Positions 21,199-34,201 of a stretch of 64,000 bases of DNA are shown piece after piece. Under the pieces are notes generated by a model that searched no databases, was not told the DNA's origin, and saw only the letters and a program-made list of their open reading frames with translations. The stretch is from Curvularia sp. ZM96. Its lineage: Eukaryota > Ascomycota > Dothideomycetes > Pleosporales > Pleosporaceae. The first letter of the stretch is position 1, and the number at the start of each line of letters is the position of its first letter. Location of the stretch: positions 1,302,001 through 1,366,000 of the forward strand of contig JAJGBQ010000007.1 of NCBI GenBank assembly GCA_022457065.1. The letters run 5' to 3'. A program made the translations under genes and the position numbers.

Positions 21199-22364
21199 AT
21201 GACCCAACCCAAGCTTAAAACCACAATCGCCATCCTCGGCTGCGGCGACGTAGGCTCCACCCTCGCCTACACCCTAGTGCTCAACCCAATCTGCTCCGAA
21301 GTCGTTCTCGTAGACCCCAAGACAGCCCTGCTCGAAGCCCAAGTCCGCGACCTATCCGATGCCACCTACCGGGGCGGCAGCGGTGTTCGTGTTCGCGCAG
21401 GAACGCATGCCGACGCCGGCCAAGCCGACATCGTGGTCATCACAGCCGGTGCAAAGCAAAAGCCAGGAGAATCGCGTCTATCTCTACTCAGCCGCAACTT
21501 GCACATTCTAGAGAGCATCTTCTCTTCCATGGCGCCAATTAATCCGCATACAATTCTCCTGCTAGTCGCAAATCCAGTCGATATCCTGACGTATTTTGCG
21601 CGCAAGTTGAGCGGCTTGCCCGAGAGCCAGGTACTGGGGACGGGGACGAGTCTGGATTCAGCGAGGTTGAGAGGTATTCTTGCACAGAAGGCGGATGTCG
21701 CGCCGAATAGTATCGATGCGTATGTTCTGGGTGAGCATGGGGATAGTCAGTTTGTAAGTTCTGCTCTTTTGACGTCTAACTCCTTCTCCACCCTGTCCTT
21801 ACAAAAAACTACTTTCCAACCGTTCAGGAAGCGCCTGGAGGACATTTTCAGAACCCAATTATACATGCTTGAACTAAGCAATAGATACATGGCCTCACAT
21901 AAAAGCCATCCACTAACAACTTCCAGATTGCCTGGTCCTCCGCCACAATCGGCACCACGCCCCTCTCACTTGCGCTCCCTCCCTCTACTCTAACTGCAGA
22001 CTTCAAAGCCAGCATTGCCGAGCATACTCGAGGTGCGGCAGGCGCCATCATCGCTGCAAAAGGCTGCACCGCCTTTGGCATAGGCAATATTGCAGCTAGT
22101 ATCTGCAAGTACATCCTATTCGACTCGCGCTCCGTACGCCCACTTTCTTTCTACCAGCCGGAGCTAGGCTGCTGTCTCAGTATGCCGGCGATAGTGGGGA
22201 GAAAGGGTATTGTGAGGGCGATGCCGATCCAACTGAATGACGAGGAGCAGGCGCAGTTGGAAGCTTGTGCCAAGGGGCTGAGGGGCGTGATTGAAGGCGC
22301 AGAGAAGGAGTTGAGTGCGGATCGGATGCTGGAGAAGGCGTTGGAGGCGGATAAGGGAGCCTGA
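21199..22364 (+). CDS. L-lactate dehydrogenase (NAD-dependent)
   Basis: The exons are 21199-21753 and 21927-22364, giving 330 residues. The 173-bp intron is longer than most in the window. Motifs are the nucleotide-binding loop GCGDVGS (residues 14-20), the NPVDILTY segment, GTGTSLDSARLR, and the catalytic His180 in GEHGDSQ. The residue that separates lactate from malate dehydrogenases is Gln87 in AGAKQKPGESR, which points to pyruvate/lactate rather than oxaloacetate/malate. The enzyme would regenerate NAD+ by reducing pyruvate to L-lactate in the cytosol, or run in reverse. NAD-dependent L-LDH is patchily distributed in filamentous ascomycetes. The ORF is complete with no damage. Confidence 0.92.
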
Positions 22365-22493
22365 AGGGAAAAGACAAAACGACGATTTGATTTTTCAGAG
22401 TCTAAAAATGGCTTCCAGAGTATTTGCTATACGGCGAGGGACGTTCTAATATGCTAGTGTATTAGTACCTAGCATCTTTCTAACAACACACTA

Positions 22494-25400
22494 CTACATC
22501 CCCAGATGTCCCCTCAGCTTCTCCAACACCCCCGCAACAACCTTCTCATTCTTCCCCTCCTGTCTCTTACTCTCCCTCGTCGCCACCTTCTCCAACTGCT
22601 TCGCGATATCCTTATTCTCTTCACTCATCCAATATGCCTCAGCACGCTCTACAAATCGGACAAACGCCTCGAGCACAACCTCTTTCCCCTCCCAGCTCTT
22701 CCCACTAAGCGCCTTGTCCAACACAGGCCAAATGCTCTTCGCAGTCGTAGGCTCAATCTTCTCGCTACCAACAGCGTTGGTGATTTGCAGCACGCAATCC
22801 GCCACCGTCTTTGCAGCCGTGTGCTTGATAGCCCACTGTCTGCTTTCGAGATGCGTGTCAGAAAGAGCGAGGATCTCCTTGAGATATAGAGATACGGCGC
22901 GTGGACCGGCGACATGGTCGTCCCATGTTTCGCCGAAGCTCTTACGAACCTGTTCTTCCGAGTCGTGTTTGGCCAGGAAGATGAAAGGAAGAAACTCAGC
23001 AGCAAAAGAGTTGAAACGGTCCGTTGCGTGAGAGCTGATAGCACGCATGATGTCTGCGGCTAGTAGACGGTTTCTATCGCTATTTTCTTCCGACTCAAAG
23101 TAGAGTTTGTTGACGAATGCAAAAGTGGAGAGAACCTGCTTGTCGGATGCTAATCGCGCGAGGTATCCCGCTGCTGCTGCGTACGAAGAGCTAACTGTCT
23201 CGTTGCGATCGTGGATTTGCTTTTGGATCAGCTTCAGGAACCCGTCGGCGTAGGGGTTGAACAAGAAGCGGTGGCGTGTAGAGAGCGTGACAAGAACTCG
23301 TGAACAGCCTACTTTGGATGGTAGACCGACTGCGTTCTTCATTGCGGCTTCGATGCGTGGGATTAGTGCAGCCATGGTGTCTGCATCTGCGAGGTCCAGA
23401 CAGCGCTCTACGGACTCCGTCAATGGAGACTGACGCACGCTTGCGAGACGCATATCGTCAATCTTTTGCTCAGTGAGATTGTATTTGCTGGCGTTGAGAT
23501 GGACGTAGTTGACGGCTTCTGGCTCCAAACTACTGAGCAGGCCAAGCAAGCGCTCAACTAGCTCGGGGACATGTGGATTGAGTGTCTTCGCGTTACTCTT
23601 TTTGACGATCTGAAGAAGTGTGTGCACGGAAAAGAGTCGAACTTCTTCGGCCGAAGACTCCAGTCCGGAGGTGGAAAAGAGAAAAGGTATAACCCGTTCA
23701 AGCTGGACAGTCGCAGACTTTAACGATGCATCTCCAGCCTCCAAAGACCGGGTCAATATGCCCGTCAGGACACGGGCGAGAGACGCTGCAGCAACACGGA
23801 CTGTCTCTTTGATATCGTCCAGGACTTTGAAGGTCTTTTCCCAGATGGCATCCAGATACTTCTCATACTAAGAGATGTTGTTAGTTCAGGCTTCACAACA
23901 AGTGCGCTTTCTCACCTTGTCAATACTACGTCCTTGGACGAGATCTGCAATGGCTGCACAGGAGGCCTGGCGAACTCGCCACTCTTTTGTGAGGATGCTG
24001 ACAAGAAGGTCATCCATGATTGCATCGAAATGCTTGTCGATAGTTGCTGAAGAATCTTTGACCAGGGCATTCCAGATATCGTTCATTGAGCGCTGTACAT
24101 TAGTGTTGGGATCAAATCTGAATCTTGGTCAATATCATTCGGATACAACTGATCATGACTTTTCGTACCTGTACCGATAGAGCTTCGGATAGAGCTTAGG
24201 ATTTTCCGCAAGGTAGCCGTCGACACTCGAGTCTGAGAAGATGTTGCTTAATCCAAATCGGCCAAAAGCAGCTCGGCTGGACCAGATCGAATTGTTTGAG
24301 GCCATAGACATGAAACGGTAAACCAAACTCGAGTCACCGACTTCGGCTGCCAAGTTCAAGATATCCTTGTATGTGGTGATTGATCCGTCGCCAGTAGGTA
24401 GCGCACCGGGTTCGAAGAGTTGCGTATCATCCGTGACCGTACCCGCCATCTTGGACTTGTTGTCCGAAAATGAACCAACTAGATCACGGACAAGGTCATC
24501 CTTGAGCTGACGGTCTCCCTTTTCGTAGACAAGGCCAAGTCCTCGTGAAGCTGCCTCTTGTACGACTTCATCACGATCAGAGAGACAACTCTTGAATGCC
24601 ACTTGGCACTGGCCAAGATAACCTTGCATCTCAGGCTTGTGACCGCAGTATTGGAGCAAGCATAGCAACCATATCACAGAAGCCTTCTTCAACGAAGGCT
24701 TTGTCTGCACGCAGCCTTTTAGAGTCTTCTCTAGTACCGCACCAAGTGTCTTTTCGCGTTTCGGTCCAGATGGTGTTTTGAGAGGTGCGTCCCAGGGCTC
24801 CAGTGGTTGGTTCGGATCTAGGACATCTAGCTCAGCAGTCAAAGCTTTCGAGTCCCAGCCACTTGCAAAGCAGCTCAGCGCTTCGCCAACCGAAAAGTGT
24901 ACTTCCGACTGTCGCACCTCGTGAAGCTCATACAGTTTGTCTTGTATAATCTTATAGTCGGGCGCATCTTCAGAGCCAGAGCTAGCTTCCTCGGTGATCA
25001 TAGACAAGTGACCCAGTGCTAAAATCGCAGTTGTCGTGCCTGTCTTAGCCGAATCATAGATCTGCTGGGCAATGTCTTCTACTTTGGCATATTTGGACAG
25101 CAGCGACGGCGTGATCACGTAGAAGAGACTAAGCTGGTCGATGCAAGAAAAGGCTGCATTCTTCAACGTCCCGTCCCGAGACTCTTGCATGATGGCCACA
25201 AGGGAGCGCAGCAGCGAGTGAATGGGATGGTCATCAGCAATGGTCGTAGATGTGACGCTGCCCCTCCAGAACGCTCTGCTGTAATAGTAACCAAGAGCAA
25301 GGATAATACCACTGATTTGATTGACATCAGCGCCAACAGCCGTCTTCCAAGTTTCCAGCTTTTCAAAGAAGGCGACTTGGTCACTTTGTAATGCACTCTG

Positions 25401-27809
25401 ATCAATACTCTCATGCGATGCTAACAGGCCATACGCATGAGCAGCAGCAAGACGTCTAGCGTCGTTGTTGGATAAAATGGATCGCTGCAAGTCGCGGAAG
25501 TCCTGGACAACCTTTGCTTGTACCCAATGGCGTTGTGGGAGCAAAGAAAGAATTCTCACCAGAGTTGTGCCAATATCTCCGATATCGCTAGTATCGTCTC
25601 GCGCAAGCCTGTCAAAGCTAGCACGCAATATCACCGCCAAAGAGCGAGCATGGGAATCGTTTGCAGCGTATGCACGGAATGCTTGCCGAGCACGCATGTC
25701 CGTAGTCATCTGTGTATCAAGCTTCCTTTCCCAATCCTCCGGGATGTCCTGGTCCATGTCTTTCTCGACCAGAGCAGATTGCATAGCTACGCTCGAGCAG
25801 AAACTGATGACAGCTGGCAGAGCCCCTGGGAACTGTTGATAGAAGTACCGAACCTGCACAAGAACGTCTTCGGAAGGATCGATGTCCATGGCGTCAGCAT
25901 CCTGCCCTTGTTGAGCGATGATAAAGCTGACTAGTTTATCAAAGTCTGGAAAAGCCAGCTTGCTCTGTTCGCGCTCACCAGGGGGTGTATTTGACATCCT
26001 AAACCAGTAAGGATCAAGGCCTCGCCGTCCCTCTTCTACCAACTCGTGTCGATCGCCCGGACCTCCACTGATAGCGAGAATGTCTATCCAACGCGCAAGC
26101 ACGTCTTCGTATGGAAGACAGCGATTTGCAAAACGCGTGGCAACATAGCGAGTACTTCTCGTGAACCTGTCCGAGGCTAGCGTATTATCTTGGTCGACGG
26201 TGGCGTATCGAAGCAGTATTTGCCTGAACCTAGGCATGATTGCGGCGTCGAATGGTTTGGAGAATGCTCCAAGAACCGAAGAAAGAGCTTCTTCTATACT
26301 AACCGCCACGTCTTTGCTGGCTGAATCTTCACGCAATGACCGGAAAAGAAATTCTAGAAGGTCGAGTGATGGCTCTAATAGTATCTTTTCTGGGGCAGCT
26401 TTGGCCAAAAGTCCGATGGTTTCATATCCGTAGCCTCTCAGTTCCATATCTTGATCGCGATCTGGGACTGGCCAGCCTTGGTCTTGGATGAAAGCCCGCA
26501 GATTTCCGACAAGGCTTTCGGCAACTTGCGACAGATCGGATGCTGCTCCACGTCGGGCGACGAAGTTCACAAGGGAAAAGATGGCTGAGCGGAATTTTGA
26601 AGCCTCCCTTCCAGCTGTTTTATTGGTCGCGTTCAGTTCGGGGGAGAGAAGGCCTTCCTCAACGATCCTTGCAATATGACGTGGATATTCCGTGCATTTT
26701 ACAGACTTGGACAGTACGGTCAATATCTTGATCCGTAGCGGTGTCTTTACAGGGAGCGGCCCGCCAGCCGAGCTGGAGCCGAAATAGAATTCAAACAAAC
26801 TCTCTACGAGTTCTGGTTGTTCCAGATCTTTGGATAGCATGACGCGCTTCAATGTGTCTTCACCGACCTCTGATATCCGGGAGTTTGTGTCCGCAGATGC
26901 AAACAGCGCAGGGAAGAACTTTTCGTCATCTTTGAACAAACCACTCGCCATGAGCCGGGCAACCAAAGATTTTGATTCAGGCAAATTGAGGCCAGCATCT
27001 GCACTAGGATCCCAAGCATCTGGCTTTCCCTGAAGGGTAAGGAACTTGTACTCCTCAGAAGACAGCCCAGGACATTGCAAAGACGCCGTATCTTGTGGGC
27101 TACTTGCTCGAACAATGGTCAATAGAAGCAACTTTCCAAACCACTTGGAAAGGAAAGCTGCATCATCGTCTGATAGACCCAGTGTTGTCCTGAGCTCATC
27201 GTCTTCTTTGCTTCCCCGAAGCGGCAGCTTGAAGAGAACCAAAAGGCGCAGGATAAGATGGAACAGTTGAGAAGCATGCTGTTCCGATTTTCCATAGTCC
27301 TTGGCGATACCTTGAAGGAGTATGGGGAGAAGTTCTAACCGCTCAGCTACAGTAAGGCGTGAGATGCCCTGCTGGATATATAGAATGTCGAAATGCCGGA
27401 TAAGAGCAACATCGGCATTGTCTTTGTACTGCTTCAAAAGCGCGCTCACGGGGAGCTTGATGTCTCTTTAGGCTATGTCAGCTGGCGCGTTGAAGTGATT
27501 TTTAGCAAACGGGAGGAGCGTACTGAGATTTGATGCGCGTATTGATGTGTTGGCAGATGGAGATAACCTAGGAAACCCGCTATCAGCGGTGGGCGAGGGG
27601 AGGCAAAGACCACAGTATGTGTTCTTGATCTCAAGTCTTACCTTGTTTCGCACAGCGGCGCTATCTGAGCCGAGCTTGAGAAGCAATGGGGCGAGATAGG
27701 TCTTGAGCAAGTCTTCGAGTTTCTTGTCTGAGCTCGCAAGCGCTATGCGCATCTCGACCTTGCCCACTAGCGAAAGCTCTTTGGCTTCTGGGGACAGTTC
27801 TGTCGCCAT
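22494..27809 (-). CDS. ECM29: Ecm29-type proteasome adaptor/scaffold
   Basis: Five exons (27809-27642, 27567-27524, 27465-24169, 24117-23916, 23867-22494) give about 1694 residues. The N-terminus, VGKVEMRIALASSDKKLEDL followed by LLKTYLAPLLLKL and AVRNK-VISICQHINTRIKSQ, then DIKLPVSALLKQ, is a close match in pattern to Ecm29. The rest is a long alpha-helical HEAT-repeat solenoid. The junctions were chosen to join YRYR to FDPNTNVQRSMNDIW and RSIDK to YEKYLDAIWEK. Ecm29 binds the 26S proteasome, links core and regulatory particles, and acts in proteasome quality control. An in-frame ATG 75 bp further upstream (27884) is less likely because it adds a low-complexity Ser-rich leader. Confidence 0.92.
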
Positions 27810-28681
27810 GTTGAAAAATCGGGTAGTGTATGGTAATGCTGAAGCAGATGGAGAGGAAGACACAGAGGGATTTTGGTGAACCAACGAGGGTCCCGATTAT
27901 GACAGCAAGCACAGCAGGCAGATATGGAGGACGTGTTCCATTAGCTGATGAGAAAGACGGATGACCAGAGGCGGCGAGGCCCGGAGGCGCGTAGTGTATT
28001 GGCCCTGGCTAGAAAGGCGTTTCTGGAGCCACTTTGGGGTGGGATTGCCACATGTCGCGTGTCGGACATTCACCTGAGAGGCGACAGGGATTCGGCCGCA
28101 CGGGGTCCCGAATGACGCAGTCGCCGCTGCCTGCATTCTCTCCCTTTCTGAACTGAACCACCACATCGCGTCTTCGACGTGATTCCGCCACCCTCGACGT
28201 CTCCTGCACTCAATCCACCACCTACAAACCCGTCAGCGGCAGCACTTCGCCCCTCTCGCCCCCATCCTGCACCAGCGCCCCTCCCCCACGGTACTCCCGT
28301 GTACCAGAACAGCCAAACAAAGCGAGTTTGTGCCTGCGTTGTACATTCACCGCCACCGAGCCTCATCTTCACCTAACACCTGCATTGTCGCCATTTTGTG
28401 TGCACAAAGAACCCAATCGTCATTCGTCGAGGGTTTCATGGGTACATGAATTGCCCCACCACCGGTCGACTTCCACCGCAATCGCAACCGCCACACAGAA
28501 TTCTCAATTCACCGCACCTTGCAGAACTACCACTCACGACCCGAGCAAACTCCTCGGAATAGTCTTCCGTAATCACAAGTCCTTTCGCTCTTTGCGCCGC
28601 AAGCTCAAGCACACCGCCCTCCGACCAGCACTTCGCATTACGCATCTTCACCGACGAGCGAAACGCGAACACGCGCCCAAG
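27810..28681. other. Divergent promoter region between ECM29 and the UBX gene
   Basis: This 872-bp region separates two divergently transcribed ubiquitin-proteasome genes. An open frame runs upstream of the UBX start from 28,328, but its Ser/Thr/Arg-rich sequence has no domain, so the start at 28,682 is preferred. Confidence 0.5.
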
Positions 28682-30297
28682 ATGGACGAAGAATCTGTCC
28701 TCAACTTCTGCAGCATCACTTCGTGCGACTCTGACAAGGCCGCACAGTATCTGCGCTTGACAGATGGCAACTTCGAGCAGGCCATACAACTCTTCTTCGA
28801 TGCCCCAGGGCTCGACTTCACTCCCTCCGCACCGTCACAGCCCTCCGCCGCCTCTTCTGCGCAGAACCCCATAAACATCGATTCCGACGATGACATGGAA
28901 TTCGATGCTACTTCGGAAGCCACAAACCAGCCTGCGCGAACCCAACCTGGTATCGAAGACGATGAAGCTATGGCACGGCGGTTACAGGAGGAGATGTATG
29001 GCGGCAGTGGCTCCGGAGGAGCTGGCGTCGATGAGGTTCGCGCGCCCATGCAACGGACTACAGAGACACTGGTCGGTCCTGGCTCCAACTGGGGGCCTGC
29101 CGAGGACGACGACATAGACGCCATGGTCCAAGAACAGCTCGCTCGCAGGCGAACAGGTATGTCATAATCCTCATATATGCAGTTTCAAAATTTACTTACC
29201 TTGCCAACTCAGGCCGCGCGGGTATCTTCAACCAACACACAACCCATACGAACGTCTGGGACAACACTACAGATTCGAGCACTCGGCGACGCGAGCTCGC
29301 AACCGCAACGGGAGGTGCCTCTGAGCAGTCTTCTAAGATGAACATGCTCGCAGAGCTTTTTCGCCCACCATTCGAAATAATGTATCAGGGGTCATGGGAG
29401 AAGGCGCGAGATATGGGCAAGGACGAGGAGAAGTGGCTTCTTGTTAACATTCAAGATCCAGCAATCTTCGACTGCCAGCGCCTCAATCGGGATATCTGGA
29501 AGAACAAAGATATCAAAGAGACTGTTCGGGAGAACTTCATCTTCTTGCAGTACGCAAAGGACGACCAGCGTGGGCAACAGTACATGAACTACTACTTCCA
29601 CGCTCGCGACAGTTCAGACGCATACCCACATATTGCCATTGTCGACCCTCGGACTGGTGAACAGGTCAAGGTCTGGTCTGGACCACCAATACCTGAGGCA
29701 GTCGAGTTCCATGCTCAGCTACACGAGTTCCTTGACCGCTATAGCCTGAACGTCAATGCAAAGAACCCGGTAGCAAAGCGAAAGTCAGAGTCAAAGAAGA
29801 AAGATGTCAACCGTATGACCGAGGAGGAGATGTTGGAAATGGCGCTACAAAACAGTCTGGAGAATGGCAAGGGCCCCCAGGATGATGATCCAGACGCTCT
29901 CACCAAGTCGACGGACAACATCAAGGGCAAAGGCAAAGCAGAAGAAGCTGCACCAGAACCAGAGTCAGAGGCCGCTCCGTCAAATCCCGCGTTTGCTGCC
30001 ATCTCCGCTCACGCTCCTCACACGGAGCCTACAGTTACCGACCCCAAGGTCACCACACGCATTCAATTCCGAGGCCCCTCGGGTCGACCTATTGTGCGCC
30101 GGTTCAACCTAGCAGATCCCGTCCGCCGCGTTTACGAGTGGATCAAATCCGATGTTCCCTGGGAAGGCAAGCAGGGTGCTGAGTTCGATCTTTCGTTTAT
30201 GGGCAAGAACCTTATCGAGCATCTTGACGAAACCGTCGAAGCTGCTGGTCTCAAGGGCGCCAGTGTCATGGTTGAGTTCCTCGATAATAGCGAGTAG
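28682..30297 (+). CDS. UBA-UAS-UIM-UBX protein (Ubx5/UBXN7 type)
   Basis: The exons are 28682-29156 and 29213-30297, giving 519 residues. The domain order is an N-terminal UBA-like domain (about 1-45, MDEESVLNFCSITSCDSDKA), an acidic linker, a thioredoxin-like UAS domain (about 200-350, containing WLLVNIQDPAIFDCQ and HIAIVDPRTGEQVKVW), a ubiquitin-interacting motif near residue 360 (TEEEMLEMALQNSLE), and a C-terminal UBX domain (about 435-519, RIQFRGPSGRPIVRRF). This is the architecture of yeast Ubx5 and human UBXN7, adaptors of the p97/Cdc48 segregase; UBXN7 also contacts cullin-RING ligases. It probably delivers ubiquitinated proteins to Cdc48. It sits divergently beside ECM29. Confidence 0.92.
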
Positions 30298-30845
30298 AGT
30301 GTTCTGCTCTGAGGTACTTGGGTTGTATGGTTCCGTGAAGATAAATGGATTCCACAGCACGCTAGGACGCACTTCCAAACCGACAAGTGAAGGCTGTGAA
30401 AATGATGGCAAGCAAGATGTAACTAGACCTCGACTTTGTATTTCTGTTCCTGACACGTTTACACCATTGCAGGGGTCTACTCTATAGACCTTTCTTTATG
30501 CTCCACTACGGAAATGTAGTAAATACCCTTGCATGCTCTGGCACGGTAGCTTATTTTTTGCTTCTTTTAATGGCGAAGACTTAGTAGTGCAGTGGCTGCT
30601 ATGATGATGAATAGATTAGAGCACTTTATGCACCAGCAACCAGTGTACGTGCATGGTCTGTGATTATTGGTTTTGCTCTCCTTTCTTACCGCACCGCAAC
30701 AGGCTTGTCCGAGTGAGGAAGTCCATCCTACTAAGCCATTGAATTTGCTATCAAGAATAAACAGCCATGCTAATTCTTACGGGTTCAAGACACCGTCGCT
30801 GGATCAGGTACGCCTTTCCTATCCAATCTTCAAAACCCCATCACT
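30298..30845. other. Convergent 3' region
   Basis: This 548-bp stretch separates the convergent 3' ends of the UBX gene and the UBA-like protein gene. No gene or repeat was recognised. Confidence 0.5.
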
Positions 30846-33768
30846 TCAATCCTCCATCTTTTCGTCAACCCTCAGTGGCCACTTGTATTTTTCCTGCTGC
30901 ACTTCGACTTGGCCTGCTCGCTGCTCTTCCACCTCTTCCACTTGTCGCTCATCAATCTCTTCCTCCTCGCCTTCAGCATCAACATCAGATCCGAGCTCCA
31001 ACTCGCCTTCATCGCTATCCAACCCATCCCACGCATCTTCTCGCTTGGAAACGAACAAATCCCTCTTCTTCTGTGCTTCCGCATCTTCCTCCTGTGCTTC
31101 AGACTTTTCCTTCTCGTCTTCTGGTTTGTCATTCTCGCCCTCTGCACGGGAGTCTGACGTCACCATTTCCTCCTCGACTTCCTCGCTCAAGGATACGTTA
31201 GTGTGATCGTCGAGAGTACCTGTCTTGTCCTTTCCATTCACGGAAGCATTGGCTAGGGCTTTCATCCTGAGCCTCTCACTCCGTCTTGTACCTCTCAGGA
31301 CAGGCCTGCCTCTCATCGGCATCTTTTCCTCAGCATCTTCACTGCGCTCGTCCCATGTCGTCGGCGCATTGCGCTCTTCGTCGCTGAGGTTAAATCGCAC
31401 TCTCATGCTAGGTCTCCTGGGCTGCGCAGTATCTCTCAGCGCCGGCTTGATTCGAGCAGGCTTTTCCCGGTCGGTGTCCTCGGTACTAACGGCGTCTTTG
31501 TCGTATTCGTCTTCGCTGCCAAAGTGGAAGTTGTCTTGGTCGATTTGGTTGCTAACTAAGATATCCTGCCATTTGACGTGTTGGATGGCCTGCCCTGCTT
31601 GTTCGGCCCAGTCAGAGCCCTGCTGGTTTTTCAGCCGTGTCAAGGCATCAGCTGCGGTGACTTCCTCCATCGATCTGGTAGCCTCAGCGTTCTGGGAGCC
31701 AGCAATCAATTCCATGAGTTCGACCATTTCTTTCATAGCGACGCGTCGCCTTTCTGCTTGAGCGGTTTTGTGTGCGAATTCTTGCGAGGTAGGTAGATCT
31801 GTGCTATTTGGTGGATTGATATTATCGTCGGAGGAGGAAAAGGAGGAATCGCTAACTACTTCTTGGACGAGGGACTCTGGATACCGTTCTCTGGTCGGGA
31901 TACCACGATGGGGATCCTCGTCTGAAGGAACGACTTCGTGTCCGTAGTTTTGAACTTGCAGCCGCAAGCGCATGGCAAGGTACTGCTGATATGGCGTGCC
32001 TGTGGGACGTTTGTAGGAAACGACGTTGCCTGCTTCATCGAGAACGCAGGGCAGACCTGCATGAGACATTCCCTCTCGACGCGTAACCGCCGGCGATGGA
32101 TCCTCATTGACAACACGCAGCTTGCTTCTAGGTCCAGTGTACAACCCACTGTCCTCATTGGAGACTTTTTCGCTCTCATCTATATCCTGCATTATCATGT
32201 CAAGGTCATCCTCGTCCATTTCCTCAAGTTGCTTGTCAAGCTGGGTGATTTCGGTATCGAGCTCTGCTATTCTCCGCTGAATTGACGCTTTGAGATTTGC
32301 ATCTAAGATCGCGCGTTCACCAGCCGGTCTTGTCGTAGCGTCGCTATAAGGCGGTATCTGTCTTATAGGTTGCTTGTTGATCTTTGCGTCGAACTTGGAG
32401 GCTAGTACATTAGGAGATTCATCGACGCCTTTGCTGTTATTCTCAGGAGCTTCAGCATCGTCGAAAAATTTGGACACCGCCCTGCTCAAGTCCCAGCCAG
32501 CGTCATTAAGGTAGCTCGATGCGACAGCAGACTCTGCGTTTGTGAGGCCTTTGAATGTGGTCACGCGCTCAATTAGGTCTTTTGGTCCTGGGGTACTGGT
32601 ATTACGGACAACGCTTGGTCTTGACCTTGCTTGTTCTTCTTCGAAATACGATAGAGCGAGGTCAATATTCCAGTTGGCGGTGGTCAGGTATCTCTCACAC
32701 TGATGTGATGTTGCGCCAGTAAAGTTTGCAAGCTTTTGGATTAAATCGGTTTCTAGTCCCATGACTTCCATTGAGTCAGGCAAATCTGAGTCGTCCGGAT
32801 CGTCGCGCACAGTTATCGGTAGAGCGAGCTGCTCTAGTATCTGTTGAATTATGGCATCTCTTTCTGATATCAGTTGAGCTTCTTCTTCTTTATCGACATC
32901 GGCGTTTCGTATCTCGTTCCCGTTTTCGTCTTCATCGGTGTACAGGATATCGAAATCGTCCGCATTGTCTCTGAGCCTTTCCACTAGACGGTATTGCTGT
33001 TTTGTGAGCTCGTCCTTCCCTTGGAGGTTGGACCGACCACTCAACTCGATCTCAAGATATTTGATGATTCTATCATGATGATCGGGCTTTTTCTTCAGCA
33101 CCTCCACATTCTGGTGAATGGCAATTCTCTGCGCCTCGGGGGGATATTTGCTGCCGCTGATTGCGTCCGGTAATCGAGCCTCGGGTTCTGGCGACTGCTG
33201 TTGGACAGGCACATCGGCCACCATCTCTTCAAGGATAGGCACATCAGATGCCTCGAATGACATCGTACTCCACGCTCGTCTTGCAGTAGCGAACAAGTAT
33301 CTCCAGCGAACACCGTTAACCTTTTCTATATGCTTCGGAACTTTTGCATAGTTCCTCCAGTTGATCGGACCCACTCGCTCAATAACAGCTCCAGCGAGAA
33401 CAACGAGGGCGGCAAAAATCGGACCTTGATACTGCAAGTAAATGGGATTAGTACCATGATCATGACGGAATTATGTTCGATGATGCAGCTTGTTGTTCGT
33501 GAGCAGTGGTCAAGCAACATACATCGCTTGCACCATATGTACCACCGTAAAACTTTGCGAGGTGTGTACGGCCAGATACGCAATACACGAAGTCATGCCC
33601 CGAGTCGGTGAAAGAGCGAATGTACACGATGCAACAGTTGATTGGTTCTTCGATCTTCTCCAACACCATGTCCTGGAGCTTCATCTGTACGCTGCGATAA
33701 GGTGCATAGTGAAATTCCATCCGCATCCTGCTCACGTCTTTAGACGGTATGCTTGCTCCTCTGTTCAT
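30846..33768 (-). CDS. Large acidic protein with two UBA-like motifs
   Basis: The predicted exons are 33768-33523 and 33431-30846, giving 943 residues. The intron has donor GTATGT, branch TACTAAT and acceptor TTGCAG, all strong. Two UBA-like three-helix motifs are visible, at about residues 300-345 (LIQKLANFTGATSHQCERYL) and 365-410 (LIERVTTFKGLTNAESAVAS). A coiled-coil stretch follows near residue 460-500 (RRIAELDTEITQLDKQLEE). The C-terminal 200 residues are highly acidic (Glu/Asp blocks with Lys). The N-terminal 150 residues contain a hydrophobic segment (IFAALVVLAGAVI) and have no recognised domain; the true start could be upstream of another intron. I do not recognise a named orthologue. 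UBA-like motifs suggest ubiquitin or ubiquitin-like binding, consistent with neighbouring genes but not proven. Confidence 0.72.
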
Positions 33769-34201
33769 GTCAGCCGGTGCTGTATCGTATAGAGCGATAG
33801 CTTTACTCTTGAATCCAAATCTGGCAAGTGGACGTTTTGATTGCGTCTTCTGTCTCTAGCGCGGTTGTGGACTCTGAGGGAAGGTGGTGATGTGACTTGG
33901 GACCCATAATGTTTGATGACAATAAGACTGTCCTGTAATGTTAAGCGATGGTAAGACCCTGGCACGTTTGGAAAAATGATAACTGTGGTTTGAGCGAGTG
34001 GCGCACAAGGGTTCCCAAAGTTGATGTTAGATTCAAGGAGTTAGAAGCAAGACATAGCCTCGTTACGTATATGACAATCAAGACCGAGTGTCTCACATGG
34101 AAGGTAAGTGTCGACATCCTTGATTTGCGCGATGTTCGGGTAATGACCACCCGGCAGTGTTGCTCCTACTGACAACTCTTTCCGTGGCGCCACTGCTATC
34201 T
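33769..34201. other. Intergenic region
   Basis: This 433-bp stretch holds the upstream region of the UBA-like gene and the 3' flank of the SnoaL-like gene, both on the minus strand. Nothing else was recognised. Confidence 0.5.

Noticed and set aside
28648..29124. 158-codon minus-strand ORF opposite the UBX gene
   Set aside because: Antisense shadow; the plus strand encodes a clear UBA domain.
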